Source: Campylobacter porcelli
GTDB taxonomy: Bacteria; Campylobacterota; Campylobacteria; Campylobacterales; Campylobacteraceae
NCBI RefSeq assembly: GCF_002139855.1
Contig: NZ_CP018789.1
Span: 992,001-1,056,000 of the forward strand
DNA length: 64,000 nucleotides
Reading direction: 5' to 3'
Part shown: positions 17,969 to 28,078 of the stretch, one piece after another
Layout of the letters: each line of letters starts with the position of its first letter
Numbering within the stretch: the first letter of the stretch is position 1
The notes under the pieces: model-generated
What the model was told of the DNA's origin: nothing
The model's input: the letters and a program-made list of their open reading frames with translations, nothing else
Databases searched by the model: none
Translations under genes and position numbers: made by a program

Positions 17969-19487
17969 TGCTATCTCTATTTATCTCTTGGGTTTTGATA
18001 TTTTTTATCATCTCTTCATAATATTTTTTTTGGTTTTCTAACTCTTTTATGTATGTTTGTTTAGTTGATTCTAAGCCCTCTTTGGCACTTTGGATTATGG
18101 CAAATATTTTGGAATTTAACTGGCTATTTTGAACTTCTAATTCTGTGATTTTGGAATTTAATAGCTCATAATTTGCCAACTTTTTGCTATTATTCATATC
18201 GCTTTTTAGAGTTAAAATTTGATCTTTTAACTCCTTTATCTCTTTATCTTTAATAGCCCCATCTCTTTGTAGATTGCTGATTTTTTGCATACTTTTATTT
18301 GCGTCAATAGCACTAAATTCAACCATTTTTCTTAAATCCAAAATAGAGTCTTTATACTCTTTTTCTCTATTTTTTAACTCTTTTTTATAATTTATCTCTT
18401 GATTTATTAATTTAGCATTAAGCCCAGCTATAGTCATATTTTGCTCTTTTAGGCTGTTTTCATACCTATCTTTAAGCTGTTTATCCCTATTTTCTTGACT
18501 CTTTTTATAGTTGTTTAATATCTGATTTTCGATATTTTTTATCTCTTTATCTCTTTGATTATTTAAATTTTGAATAGTTAAATTTAGCTTTTTTATCTGA
18601 TCATTTTTGCTATTTATTTCGGCAAAATACTCATTTCTTTGTCTATCAATCTCTGATTTTAGCTCATCTACATTCTTAGCACTCTTGTTTTGCAACTCTA
18701 TTAATGCTAAGGTTTGAGAGTGCATTAATTTGCTTAGCTCATCATTTTTACTATTTATTTGAGATTTTAAGCTCTCTATCTCCTTATCTTTAGCATTTAA
18801 ATTACTACTAAATTCAGCATTAAATTTAGAATTTTGAGCCTTTAAAGCATTTAATTCATCGCTTAATTTTTTATTGATATTTTGTAGATTTATACTCTCT
18901 TGAGTAGCTTTATTAGCACTATTTTTAACCCTCTCATCAGCTATAGTTTTGGTTTTTTCTAACTCCGATTTTAGCTTATCGATATTGTTTTCTAAATCTA
19001 CTATCTTTTGCTCATATCTCTTAATGCTCTCAACACTATCAACTTCAAGCTCATTAATTCTCTTTGTTAGCTCAGTTATATTATCATAGTGCTGAGCTTG
19101 AGATGACTTAATCGCCTCATTATAGGCATTTTTAGAGCTCTCATTGGCATTTGATATAGCTATTTTTTGGCTCTCTATCTCTTTGGCTAATTCCAAATTT
19201 TGCCTAACTAACTGAGCATTATCACTAAGCAATACTCTATTATCCGTTATGGCGACTTCTAAATTCTTTTTAAGGGTATCTATATCATTTGGTATCTCTA
19301 GCATATCACTTTGAATATTAAAATCACGAAGCTCCAACCACGAAAAATAATCAGAAAGTGCCTCATATTTAGATTTTAAAATATATTTATCTTGCTCGCT
19401 AGAGTTTAAATCACTAAAGCTAATTGCCCTTTCATCACCACATCCAACCAGCAACGCACCAACTAGAAAATACCAAATCTTACTCAC
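17955..19487 (-). CDS. Long coiled-coil lipoprotein
   Basis: The 510-residue protein starts with a lipoprotein signal (lipobox LVGC, Cys16) and is then almost entirely predicted coiled coil from about residue 60 to the end, rich in Lys, Glu, Asn and Ser with heptad-like spacing. No enzymatic motif is visible. A periplasmic spacer or scaffold is conceivable. It overlaps the downstream methyltransferase by 14 bases and starts two bases from the oxidoreductase stop. I do not recognise a named family. Confidence 0.7.
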   Translation of the reverse strand: MSKIWYFLVGALLVGCGDERAISFSDLNSSEQDKYILKSKYEALSDYFSWLELRDFNIQSDMLEIPNDIDTLKKNLEVAITDNRVLLSDNAQLVRQNLELAKEIESQKIAISNANESSKNAYNEAIKSSQAQHYDNITELTKRINELEVDSVESIKRYEQKIVDLENNIDKLKSELEKTKTIADERVKNSANKATQESINLQNINKKLSDELNALKAQNSKFNAEFSSNLNAKDKEIESLKSQINSKNDELSKLMHSQTLALIELQNKSAKNVDELKSEIDRQRNEYFAEINSKNDQIKKLNLTIQNLNNQRDKEIKNIENQILNNYKKSQENRDKQLKDRYENSLKEQNMTIAGLNAKLINQEINYKKELKNREKEYKDSILDLRKMVEFSAIDANKSMQKISNLQRDGAIKDKEIKELKDQILTLKSDMNNSKKLANYELLNSKITELEVQNSQLNSKIFAIIQSAKEGLESTKQTYIKELENQKKYYEEMIKNIKTQEINRDSNGSA

Positions 19488-19489
19488 TA

Positions 19490-20446
19490 CTACGCCTTAT
19501 TATTTACTATATAATTGATAATTTTATGCGCATTATTTAGTGCTGAGACGATACTAGCACCATTTTTACTAGCTATATCGCCACCTACATACAGTCCTTT
19601 GACATTTGTTTGTAAATTCTCATCTACAACTGGTTTGGTATCGTTATCTAACTCTATGCCGCATTTTTGTAAGAAATCAACCGGAGTTGAGCCACCAATT
19701 GCATATATAATCCTATCATAAACCACGACACTTCCATCACTATAGCTTACTGACACCTTACCATTATCATTTTCTATTCCAGTAATATCTACGCCTAATT
19801 TTAAGGTCAATTTGCCATCTCTAGCACTATCTTCTACTGCGGCTAAATTTATATCGTTTAATCTTGTAAAAGTCGGGCGTCTATAATTTAGAGTTACATC
19901 ATTACAGCCGCTTAAATCCACAGCATACTCAGCTGCTGAGTTTCCCCCACCTACTACGATAATCTTTTCGCCGCAATTACAGCTATTTAGATTATAATTT
20001 ACAACTTGGATTAGTGATGGTGGAATTTTATAATCTGGCTTATTTGGCTTACCCATTCTACCTATACCTATCATCACATTTTTAGCCTTAAATACGCCTT
20101 TTGCCGTAGTAACTGCCAAATTTTCACCATCTCTTTTAACCCCTTCAACCTCAGCGTTAAATATAGCTTCAATCTCACCTTCATCTAAAAGTTTATCAAA
20201 ATAGTTTAGCGTGCTCTCCTTAGTCCCATCAAAGAACTCTACACTACCCTTTGTCTCACTATCAAGACCTTTATAGACCTTATCTACCCGTTTGCCATCT
20301 TTGTAGAATTTGCGAATTGTTTGAGAGTGGTTATCCCCTTTTTCTAGTAATAAAACATTAGCAAATCCTGCTCTTTTAGCCTCAACTACTGAAGCTATAC
20401 CAAATGGCCCACCACCGATGACTACTACATCATATAAATTTTCCAT
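19490..20446 (-). CDS. FAD-dependent pyridine nucleotide-disulfide oxidoreductase-like protein
   Basis: The protein has two dinucleotide-binding motifs (VVVIGGGPFGIASV near the N-terminus and IIVVGGGNSAAEYAV in the middle) and the C-terminal FAD motif GLYVGGDIASKNGASI. It resembles thioredoxin-reductase-like proteins of the YpdA type but has no CxxC redox pair in the middle domain, so it is unlikely to be a thioredoxin reductase itself. ATG 20446 (318 residues) is preferred: GGAG lies six bases before it. A longer frame begins at 20458. Confidence 0.82.
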   Translation of the reverse strand: MENLYDVVVIGGGPFGIASVVEAKRAGFANVLLLEKGDNHSQTIRKFYKDGKRVDKVYKGLDSETKGSVEFFDGTKESTLNYFDKLLDEGEIEAIFNAEVEGVKRDGENLAVTTAKGVFKAKNVMIGIGRMGKPNKPDYKIPPSLIQVVNYNLNSCNCGEKIIVVGGGNSAAEYAVDLSGCNDVTLNYRRPTFTRLNDINLAAVEDSARDGKLTLKLGVDITGIENDNGKVSVSYSDGSVVVYDRIIYAIGGSTPVDFLQKCGIELDNDTKPVVDENLQTNVKGLYVGGDIASKNGASIVSALNNAHKIINYIVNNKA

Positions 20447-20615
20447 ATTTTTCTCCATATTATTATATTTTTAAGACATAAATATTTTAGATAAAAAATA
20501 TATCTAAATTCAACTTAAATTATTATTGATTTTTAAAAGTAAATTTTTAGATAAATTCAAAATATATTTTAGTAAAATATATATAATACAATTTAAAGAT
20601 CAAAAATATAAATGG

Positions 20616-20621
20616 TATAAT
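20616..20621 (+). promoter_or_regulatory. -10 element upstream of the small lipoprotein gene
   Basis: TATAAT at 20616-20621 sits 20 bases before the ATG at 20642, with AAAAGG between them. The region 20460-20615 is very AT-rich and probably also holds the divergent oxidoreductase promoter. Confidence 0.45.
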
Positions 20622-20641
20622 TTAATAAAAAAGGCAAAAAT

Positions 20642-21112
20642 ATGATTAAAAATTTATCTCTAATTTTTATAGCTTTAGTTTTTGCTGGGTGCTGGGGCAA
20701 GAGCTCTTTACACTCACAAGCAAATCTTAAAAATGAGCTTTTAGCCTACACGCAAAAGTATGATAAAGATGGAATTTTGCTAGTAGCTACATACCTAAAT
20801 CCTATATATCAAGGCGAGTTTGTAAGCGATTTTGAAGGAAGCGAGGTATTTATCCTCTCCATCTATCCAACCAATATATCGCCAAATTATATAAATATCA
20901 ATGCGGTAAATTCAAAATTCCAAAAATTAAACGCAGATGATAACCTAACTAATCTAACATCTATAAATTTGCCTTGGAGCAATCACTATAAAATCACAAC
21001 CCCATCTCAAAATATAGATATTTTAAATCTAGAAATATCCCTAGATGACAACTCCACAGCTAGGCTCAAATTTCAAAAAATAGCTAGATCGCTTTATTGG
21101 AATACCAAATAA
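20642..21112 (+). CDS. Small putative lipoprotein
   Basis: The 156-residue protein has a lipoprotein signal with lipobox FAGC (Cys17). The mature part is beta-rich without a recognised domain; it has a motif-like VATYLNPIYQGEF. It is likely membrane-anchored in the periplasm or outer membrane. It converges on slt with only seven bases between stops. Function unknown. Confidence 0.75.
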   Translation: MIKNLSLIFIALVFAGCWGKSSLHSQANLKNELLAYTQKYDKDGILLVATYLNPIYQGEFVSDFEGSEVFILSIYPTNISPNYININAVNSKFQKLNADDNLTNLTSINLPWSNHYKITTPSQNIDILNLEISLDDNSTARLKFQKIARSLYWNTK

Positions 21113-21119
21113 GGCAAGT

Positions 21120-22781
21120 TTAAAAGCTTAGCTTATCCCTAAATCCATCGCTTAGCTCAGGAATCAAAGTAGCGTCAAAAAAGTGCGATATTTTAGTGCT
21201 TTTACCTAAGGCTGCTAGGTAGATTATATAGTTTGCTAAGACCTTCTTGCCATATATTCTACTCTCAGCATATGGGACTAAATCCATAGATAAAAACGGC
21301 TCATATTTGCTATACTCACCCTTGCGATTAAATAGATCTCCACGAAGCAACATACGCTTAGTAAAGCCAATGCCACCATTATAAGCATATGCTATAAATA
21401 GCGGATTGTATAGATATTTCTCTAGGTAATCTAAGTGGAAATTAGCAAATTTATAGGCAATTTGCGGCTTAAACATATCATCTATATCAAATCCGCTCAT
21501 ACCAAGCTTAGCTGCAATGTCTATAGCCAAAAATGGCATAAACTGCATCATACCAAGTGCATATGAGGTAGATATAGCACTAGGGACAAATCTACTCTCT
21601 TGCCTAGCAAGAGCCAAAATCAACGCTTGACGCTTTACATCATCAGTGCCGATATACTCCATAAATGGCATTGGATAGAAGTGAATTTTATGATTATGTG
21701 CTCGCTCCATTATATAGCTATACTCTCCAAGGGTGCTTTGAGTATAAAATCTTGAAGCATATGAGATCAGCTCTGAGCTAGGCATATTTGCCACTTTTTC
21801 TCTAGTCCTTTGCCATGTAAATGGATCTGTGTAATCATATTTTAATAGCTCTTTAGTGGGTGGTTTTGGCACTGCGATTTTGATCTTTTCATCGCTACTA
21901 AATTCCCTAGCAAAAAGGCTATAAATATTTATATCAGCACTATTTGCTATGCTTTTTAATAGCTCCTTATCTTTTGTGATTAAATATATCCAAAAATTAG
22001 CATTATCTTTATTACTAGCAAATTTTGATCTCTTAGCTGCCACTTCAAAAAATTTAACCGCCTTCTCATCTTCATAAAGTAATATAGCATTTAATCCAAA
22101 CAAAAACGCCATATCCCCACTAAGAGAATTTGGATTAGCCTCTAGTAATACTCTTCTAAATTTTTCATTTTTCTTGCCAATTATAGATTCTTGAACTATT
22201 GATTTAAACTGCCAATGATTTATGCTATTTGCGATTAATTTTTGGCTCAATTTATATCTATTTAGAAATTCATCTTTATCCTTGGCGTTAAAATAGTATT
22301 TAAAATATCCAGTAGTATCACCAATCTTAATATAGTATGCTAGTGGGTCATCCTTGCTAAATCCTTGGACGAAATTTAAAAATTTCGAATTTGCCATCTT
22401 TAATCTTTCAAATAAATCAGCTCTTTGCGTAGGATTTAGGGATTTGACAAAATTAATACTAAGGAGCATATTTTGGCACATTTCATCGGCTTTATCGATA
22501 TTTGATAGATTATATTTAGAGCAGTTATTTATACTTTTTTGTATAGCACCTAATTTATTATCAAATAGCGTCTTAATGCTACCTTGATAGCGGTAAATTT
22601 GTGTTCTAAGCTTTTTTAGCTCAGCCTTACTAGCCTTACTCTCTTTAGCAAATCTATATATATAATAGTCTTTTACCAGCCCTTTTGGAGAGGATTTTAA
22701 CTTCTCATAGCTTGGCACTCCAGCCCAAAGTGGCATAGCCAAAAAGAGTAAAAATAGACTAAATTTGATAAGCAACAACAC
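21120..22781 (-). CDS. slt: Soluble-type lytic murein transglycosylase
   Basis: The 553-residue protein has an N-terminal signal ([18 protein letters not shown]), a long helical superhelix, and a C-terminal SLT domain with ALARQESRFVPSAIS (catalytic Glu), ALGMMQFMP and AYNGG. It cleaves the MurNAc-GlcNAc bond of peptidoglycan in the periplasm with anhydro-ring formation. The start overlaps the end of the YggT gene by 23 bases. The slt-yggT-gltX order matches C. jejuni. Confidence 0.93.
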   Translation of the reverse strand: MLLLIKFSLFLLFLAMPLWAGVPSYEKLKSSPKGLVKDYYIYRFAKESKASKAELKKLRTQIYRYQGSIKTLFDNKLGAIQKSINNCSKYNLSNIDKADEMCQNMLLSINFVKSLNPTQRADLFERLKMANSKFLNFVQGFSKDDPLAYYIKIGDTTGYFKYYFNAKDKDEFLNRYKLSQKLIANSINHWQFKSIVQESIIGKKNEKFRRVLLEANPNSLSGDMAFLFGLNAILLYEDEKAVKFFEVAAKRSKFASNKDNANFWIYLITKDKELLKSIANSADINIYSLFAREFSSDEKIKIAVPKPPTKELLKYDYTDPFTWQRTREKVANMPSSELISYASRFYTQSTLGEYSYIMERAHNHKIHFYPMPFMEYIGTDDVKRQALILALARQESRFVPSAISTSYALGMMQFMPFLAIDIAAKLGMSGFDIDDMFKPQIAYKFANFHLDYLEKYLYNPLFIAYAYNGGIGFTKRMLLRGDLFNRKGEYSKYEPFLSMDLVPYAESRIYGKKVLANYIIYLAALGKSTKISHFFDATLIPELSDGFRDKLSF

Positions 22782-23058
22782 GAATATATCCTAATACAAA
22801 TCTACTTATAAACTCCAAACTAAGCAAGATAATAATTGGTGCTATATCGATTCCACCAAAAGCCGTTGGAATTTTAAGCTTTCTAATAAGCCCATAAGCT
22901 GGAGCGCTAAGGCGATATAGTAGCTGGACAATTGGATTAAAAGGATCAGGTCTAACCCAGCTTATAAGGGCTGCTGCGATAATGACAAACATATAGGCCT
23001 TAATAACTATATCTAAAATATCAACTACAGAGATAATAAAATATGTTAAAACATTCAT
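22759..23058 (-). CDS. YggT family membrane protein
   Basis: The 99-residue integral membrane protein has about two hydrophobic helices with the YggT signature [29 protein letters not shown]. YggT proteins are implicated in envelope or osmotic homeostasis and division in other bacteria. It overlaps gltX by four bases upstream and slt downstream. Confidence 0.88.
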   Translation of the reverse strand: MNVLTYFIISVVDILDIVIKAYMFVIIAAALISWVRPDPFNPIVQLLYRLSAPAYGLIRKLKIPTAFGGIDIAPIIILLSLEFISRFVLGYIRVVAYQI

Positions 23059-24344
23059 TTGGCTACAATCTCCTTAATATCTGATTTGATTAATGGGTAT
23101 AGATCTTTAAGCTCAGGACCGTGCTGAGCGCCTGTTAAAAGTAGCCTAAGAGGCATAAATAGCGATTTGCCTTTTAAATTTGTCTCATCAGAGATAACAA
23201 TTTTAAACTCATCAAAGCTGTTTGGAATTTGCATATTTAATATCACTTTGCGTATCTCATCTGCCTCTTTTTGCCACTGCGGTGGGATTATCTTTGCTAA
23301 ATTAATAGCATCAATTTTAGCTATTATTTCAGGGATTAGGCTGCTTTCTTGAGTATAAAATCTAGCCAAATCAGGTGAGCTAAATCCAAGCTCAATTAGC
23401 CTATCATCACTAGCAAGTTTGATATGCTCTCTATTTATTTGAGCTAGTTTCTCTTCGCTAAATTTAGCTGGCGAGTGTGAAATATTAGTTATATCAAACC
23501 AACTAGCTGCTTGCTCTAAAGTGAAAATTTCACACGGAGTTTTATTGCCTATTAATATAAGATAATTGGCTATCGCCTCAGGCATATAACCCTTCTTTAA
23601 AAGGTAATTAACAGAAGAGCTATTATCCCTTTTACTCATCTTTTTGCCTTCGCTATTTAATATTATAGGTAAGTGGGCGTAGCTTATCTCTTGAGTATAT
23701 CCTAATGCTTCTCTAATCAAATTTTGCTTTGGAGTATTGCTTACATGATCTTCGCCTCTAATAATCATCGTTACACCCTCAAGCATATCATCAATCGCAC
23801 AAGCAAAGTTATATGTAGGGGTTTTATCTGCTCTTAAAAGCACAAAACTATCGATATTTTCAGGCTCAAATACGATCTCGCCTTTAATCTTATCAACAAA
23901 TTTTTGTGTAGTTTTAGGCGATTTTAGCCTTATGGCTGCTGGGTGTGGATTGTTTAAAATCTCTTCATCGCTTAAGTTTTCACAACTCCCATCATATCTA
24001 TATGCCACCCCATTTTCTACTGCTTCTTGTCTTTTTTTATCCAATGTCTCATCATCGCAAAAGCATAAAAAAGCTTTCTTATCTATCAAAAGCTTAGAGG
24101 CAAATTCTTGATGAAATTTGAGATTTTTACTTTGATAATAAAGAGTATCCCATTTAATTCCAAATTTCTTTAAAAGCTCCATTATCTCTTTGTCTTTACC
24201 ATCTATATTTCTTTGTTTATCAGTATCTTCTATACGAAGTATAAAGCCACTTTTATCTTGAAGTGAAGATATATAGTTTAATATCGCAACTCTTAAATTC
24301 CCAATATGCATATCTCCAGTTGGCGATGGTGCAAAACGATACAT
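23055..24344 (-). CDS. gltX: Glutamyl-tRNA synthetase
   Basis: The 429-residue class I synthetase has the HIGH-type motif [15 protein letters not shown] at the N-terminus and [10 protein letters not shown] near residue 235, plus [20 protein letters not shown]. It charges tRNA with glutamate. Campylobacterota carry two GltX paralogues, one acting on tRNA-Gln; I cannot decide which from sequence alone. It heads the gltX-yggT-slt unit. Confidence 0.95.
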   Translation of the reverse strand: MYRFAPSPTGDMHIGNLRVAILNYISSLQDKSGFILRIEDTDKQRNIDGKDKEIMELLKKFGIKWDTLYYQSKNLKFHQEFASKLLIDKKAFLCFCDDETLDKKRQEAVENGVAYRYDGSCENLSDEEILNNPHPAAIRLKSPKTTQKFVDKIKGEIVFEPENIDSFVLLRADKTPTYNFACAIDDMLEGVTMIIRGEDHVSNTPKQNLIREALGYTQEISYAHLPIILNSEGKKMSKRDNSSSVNYLLKKGYMPEAIANYLILIGNKTPCEIFTLEQAASWFDITNISHSPAKFSEEKLAQINREHIKLASDDRLIELGFSSPDLARFYTQESSLIPEIIAKIDAINLAKIIPPQWQKEADEIRKVILNMQIPNSFDEFKIVISDETNLKGKSLFMPLRLLLTGAQHGPELKDLYPLIKSDIKEIVAK

Positions 24345-24360
24345 ATTTTAATCCTTAAAT

Positions 24361-25026
24361 TTAATTTTTTTTATACTCTATAGAGTCGTTTAAATTACTC
24401 TCTTTAAATCCCTTAAGCCTTAGCAGACAGCTATCGCACTCTCCACAAGCCAAATCGCCACTCTCATAGCAACTCCAAGTATTAGATAGATCAACGCCTA
24501 ATTTATAAGCCTTAACCACAATCTGTGCTTTTGATAAGCCAATTAGCGGCGCTTTGAAAATAAATTCGCAATTAGTGCCTAAATTCACCGCTTTATTCAT
24601 AGCTTCTAAAAACTCAAGCTTGCAATCAGGATAGCCACTCCCATCAGCTTCAACTAATCCTATATATATAGCCTCGCATTTTTGCACTTGAGCCATGCTA
24701 GCTGCGATAGATAAAAATACTCCATTTCTAAAAGGCACATAAGTAACTGGCATATCAGTAGAATTTAGCGAATTTTTTGGTATTTCAACGCTTCTATCAG
24801 TTAAAGCATTGCCACCTACATCAGCTATAAAATCCGCATTAATCACAAATCTATCAATAACCCCCAAATCATCGCAAATTTTCTCAAAGCACTCACGCTC
24901 TTTTTGCATTGTCCTTTGAGAGTAATCAAAATGCAACCCTACGATCTCATACCCATCGCTCTTAGCAGTAGCAGCCGCCACCGCACTATCCATGCCACCG
25001 CTAATGATACACAAGGCCTTACGCAT
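24361..25026 (-). CDS. queC: 7-cyano-7-deazaguanine synthase
   Basis: The 221-residue protein has the PP-loop ATP pyrophosphatase motif IISGGMDSAVAA at its N-terminus and a zinc-binding cluster ESGDLACGECDSCLLR at its C-terminus. QueC makes preQ0 from 7-carboxy-7-deazaguanine in queuosine synthesis. It overlaps the upstream phosphohexomutase gene by eight bases. Confidence 0.93.
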   Translation of the reverse strand: MRKALCIISGGMDSAVAAATAKSDGYEIVGLHFDYSQRTMQKERECFEKICDDLGVIDRFVINADFIADVGGNALTDRSVEIPKNSLNSTDMPVTYVPFRNGVFLSIAASMAQVQKCEAIYIGLVEADGSGYPDCKLEFLEAMNKAVNLGTNCEFIFKAPLIGLSKAQIVVKAYKLGVDLSNTWSCYESGDLACGECDSCLLRLKGFKESNLNDSIEYKKN

Positions 25027-26392
25027 TACAATCTACCATAATTTTATTTACCAAAGCGATCACGCCATCTTGAATTTCTTGCATATTTTTTAGCGAATTT
25101 GCCTCAAATCTAGTTACAATAACTGGAGTTGTATTAGACGCCCTTACTAGTCCCCAGCCATTTTGAAATTTGATCCTAACTCCATCTATATCTATAATAT
25201 CAATAATCTTTGGAAGTCCATTACCATCTCTATTTAGCTCAACTTTTAAAGCCTCTATAATCTTAAATTTACTACTATCATCTGTTTTTATCTTCATCTC
25301 ATCAGTTGAGTATAATTTAGGCAATCTATCTAGCTCAGCATCTAGATCAAATCCATTTGCTATTAGCTCAAGCACCCTTATCATAGCATACACAGCATCA
25401 TCAAAACCAAAAAATCTCTCTTTAAAAAATATATGTCCGCTAACCTCAGCTGCCATATCGATATTTAGCTCTTTCATCGCTTTTTTGATATTGCTATGAC
25501 CAGTTTTTCCCATGAAGCTTTTGCCGATTTTATCTATCTCATCATACATATTTTGGCTACATTTGACCTCGCCTAAGACTCTAGGATTTTTCATATTTTT
25601 AGCATATAAATATGCCAAATCATCGCCTTTTATAGTGCGTTTTGGAGTTAAAACTGCGATCCTATCAGCGTCCCCATCAAAGCCAAATCCAATATCATAG
25701 CCATTTTTTAAAGCCTGTTTTAGCTCTTTTATATTCTCCTCTTCGCTTGGATCTGGATGATGATTTGGAAACTCACCATTAGGCTCTGGATATAATAGAT
25801 TAAATTTCAAGCCAAGTGCTTTAGCAATCGGCTTTAGAGTTATACCAGCCACGCCATTTCCAGCATCGCAAATAATCTTTGTCTTTAGCCCTTTAAGGTG
25901 GGAAAATTCCTTAGCATAAAAATCCACATATGAGCTTAAAATATCAAATTTAGTAGCCTTAAAATTATCTTCAACCACCTCGCCACTAGCTATAAATTTA
26001 TTCACTTCATTTTTTAAAGACTGTAAATCATCGCCAAAATAGCTATCTTTTTTAATTGTGATCTTAAATCCATTATACTCTTTTGGGTTATGACTACCTG
26101 TAATCATCACATTAGCATCAAATTTATCTGTAAAAACGCTAAAATACCCAACTGGCGTAGGCAACATTCCTATATCATAAACTTCTATTTTAGCCGCGTT
26201 AAATCCACTTACTAAATGGCCAAACAACGCATTAGCCGAAACTCTAGCATCATATCCAACGCTTACGCTCTTTACCCCACGACTTTTCATCACTCGCCCA
26301 AGGCATATACCAATAGCTTTTACGCTTTTTTCATTCAAATCTTTTGGATAGATCCCTCGTATATCATACTCTCTAAATATCGTATCAAACAT
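25019..26392 (-). CDS. Phosphomannomutase/phosphoglucomutase
   Basis: The 457-residue alpha-D-phosphohexomutase contains the phosphoserine loop VMITGSHNPKEYNGFK (Ser near residue 98), the metal loop GFGFDGDADRIAVL, sugar-binding VSGHIFFKE and the phosphate-binding RASNTTPVIVTRFEA. It interconverts hexose 1- and 6-phosphates for surface polysaccharide and glycan precursors. It belongs to the AlgC/ManB type rather than GlmM. Coupled to queC by an eight-base overlap. Confidence 0.92.
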   Translation of the reverse strand: MFDTIFREYDIRGIYPKDLNEKSVKAIGICLGRVMKSRGVKSVSVGYDARVSANALFGHLVSGFNAAKIEVYDIGMLPTPVGYFSVFTDKFDANVMITGSHNPKEYNGFKITIKKDSYFGDDLQSLKNEVNKFIASGEVVEDNFKATKFDILSSYVDFYAKEFSHLKGLKTKIICDAGNGVAGITLKPIAKALGLKFNLLYPEPNGEFPNHHPDPSEEENIKELKQALKNGYDIGFGFDGDADRIAVLTPKRTIKGDDLAYLYAKNMKNPRVLGEVKCSQNMYDEIDKIGKSFMGKTGHSNIKKAMKELNIDMAAEVSGHIFFKERFFGFDDAVYAMIRVLELIANGFDLDAELDRLPKLYSTDEMKIKTDDSSKFKIIEALKVELNRDGNGLPKIIDIIDIDGVRIKFQNGWGLVRASNTTPVIVTRFEANSLKNMQEIQDGVIALVNKIMVDCNA

Positions 26393-26507
26393 ACATTAAG
26401 CCTTAAATCTATATATAAGACCAGAATTTTAGCCAAATTTTTATAATCATTAGTTTAATTTTACAAAATTTTAATACGCATTTAATAGCTATTTTGCCTT
26501 TTTAGGC

Positions 26508-26513
26508 TATAAT
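26508..26513 (+). promoter_or_regulatory. -10 element giving a near-leaderless thiF transcript
   Basis: TATAAT at 26508-26513 ends only seven bases before the ATG at 26521. A start 6-8 bases downstream would be at or within a base of the ATG. No ribosome-binding site or TPP riboswitch can be placed between them. Confidence 0.55.
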
Positions 26514-26520
26514 CACGCTT

Positions 26521-27324
26521 ATGAAAAAGATAAAAGTAAATTCAATCATAAAAGATGTAAATTCAAACACCCTTTCTAAACTACGCACCGAGCTTGGCTT
26601 TGATGATAGTGTGATAACCATATATAAAGGCTTTGCTACTAATGATGATTTAGAGCTAAATGATGGCGATAGTGTAGTCTTTATAAACAAAGGTGAGTTC
26701 CCATCAAAAGAGTGTTTAAAAGAGATGATGGCAGCTAGAAATAGCCCTGAGGTAAATATAGCATTGCAAAATGCTAAAGTAGGAGTAGCTGGGCTTGGGG
26801 GGCTTGGCAGTAGCGTGGCTATAGCTTTAGCTAGGGTTGGGGTAAGCTCTTTAAAATTAGTTGATTTTGATACCATTGATCCATCAAATTTAAATCGCCA
26901 ACAATATTTCATTGATGATATTGGCAAATACAAAACCACAGCCCTAGCAGATATAATCGCTAAGATTAATCCATTTGTTAGTGTAGAGATAGAGACTATA
27001 AGGCTAGATGAAAATAATGTAAATTTGGTATTTCAAAACTACGATATAGTAGCTGAATGCTTCGATAATCCCAAATCCAAAGCTATGCTAATAAATAATC
27101 TTAAAAACAAAACAATAGTAGCAGCAAGCGGTATGGCAGGATATGGCAGAAGTGATGAGATAAAGACAATTCAAATGGCAAAAAATCTCTATATTTGCGG
27201 AGATCTAAAAAGTGCTGCTAGTATAGGCAATGGGCTAATGGCACCTAGAGTTGGAATTTGCGCTATGCAACAAGCAAATCAAATTTTGGATATTTTAATA
27301 AAGAGAGTAGTAGATAATGGATAG
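26521..27324 (+). CDS. thiF: Sulfur-carrier adenylyltransferase ThiF with ThiS-like N-terminal domain
   Basis: The 267-residue protein has an N-terminal ubiquitin-like stretch of about 65 residues (FDDSVITIYKGFATNDD, LNDGDSVVFINKGEFP) followed by an E1-like ThiF domain: VGVAGLGGLGSSVAIALARVG, LVDFDTIDPSNLNRQQYF and ASGMAGYGRSD. ThiF adenylates the ThiS C-terminus for thiazole synthesis. The N-terminal domain resembles ThiS but lacks a free Gly-Gly end, so it is not the carrier. No separate thiS gene is seen in the cluster. It overlaps thiG by eight bases. Confidence 0.9.
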   Translation: MKKIKVNSIIKDVNSNTLSKLRTELGFDDSVITIYKGFATNDDLELNDGDSVVFINKGEFPSKECLKEMMAARNSPEVNIALQNAKVGVAGLGGLGSSVAIALARVGVSSLKLVDFDTIDPSNLNRQQYFIDDIGKYKTTALADIIAKINPFVSVEIETIRLDENNVNLVFQNYDIVAECFDNPKSKAMLINNLKNKTIVAASGMAGYGRSDEIKTIQMAKNLYICGDLKSAASIGNGLMAPRVGICAMQQANQILDILIKRVVDNG

Positions 27325-28075
27325 GTTAAATTTAGGTGGAAGGCTATTTGATTCTAGATTTATTATGGGTAGCGGGAAGTTTGACCCAGAGCTAATTACT
27401 GCTTGTATAGAAGAAGCAGACGCTCAAATCATCACCCTAGCAATTCGTAGAGTAAATAAAGATAGCGATATAAGCATAACTAAATTTATCCCCAAAAATA
27501 TCACCCTACTACCAAATACAAGCGGTGCAAGGGACGCTAGTGAAGCCCTAAGAATCGCCCGTCTAGGCAGAGAGCTTGGGTGTGAAGATATGATAAAAAT
27601 AGAAGTAATCAAAGATAGCAAATTTCTATTACCAGATAACTATCAAACACTAAAAGCCATAGAGCTTTTAGCTAGTGATGGATTTATCCCACTTGCTTAT
27701 ATGATGCCAGATCTTGTCGTTGCTCGTGATATGGCAAATGCCGGAGCGGCCGCCATTATGCCACTAGCTGCACCAATTGGGTCAAATAAGGGTCTAAGCA
27801 ATAAAGATATGATTCAAATTTTAATAGATGAAATAGACCTACCTATAATCGTAGATGCTGGGATTGGTCGCCCTAGTCAAGCGTGTGAGGCTATGGAGAT
27901 GGGGTGTGCTGCTGTGATGGTAAATACCGCCATTGCCACTGCTACAGATATAAGATCTATGGCAAGAGCATTTAAAAATGCCGTCAAAGCCGGTAGAGAT
28001 GCCTATTTAGCCGGATTTGGAAGAGTTTTAAATACCGCTCAAGCTAGCTCGCCACTGACTGGATTTTTGGGATAA
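27317..28075 (+). CDS. thiG: Thiazole synthase
   Basis: The 252-residue TIM-barrel enzyme has FIMGSGKFDP at the N-terminus, IKIEVI with the Schiff-base lysine region, AAAIMPLAAPIGSNKGL and PIIVDAGIGRPSQACEAMEMGC. It condenses deoxyxylulose phosphate, dehydroglycine and ThiS-thiocarboxylate to the thiazole moiety of thiamine. Near position 40 the usual T.A.RR segment is present (ITLAIRRVN). Three bases separate its stop from thiH. Confidence 0.95.
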   Translation: MDRLNLGGRLFDSRFIMGSGKFDPELITACIEEADAQIITLAIRRVNKDSDISITKFIPKNITLLPNTSGARDASEALRIARLGRELGCEDMIKIEVIKDSKFLLPDNYQTLKAIELLASDGFIPLAYMMPDLVVARDMANAGAAAIMPLAAPIGSNKGLSNKDMIQILIDEIDLPIIVDAGIGRPSQACEAMEMGCAAVMVNTAIATATDIRSMARAFKNAVKAGRDAYLAGFGRVLNTAQASSPLTGFLG

Positions 28076-28078
28076 TAG

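Noticed and set aside
26502-26939. 145-residue minus-strand ORF over thiF
   Set aside because: Antisense to the conserved ThiF nucleotide-binding region; no start signals.
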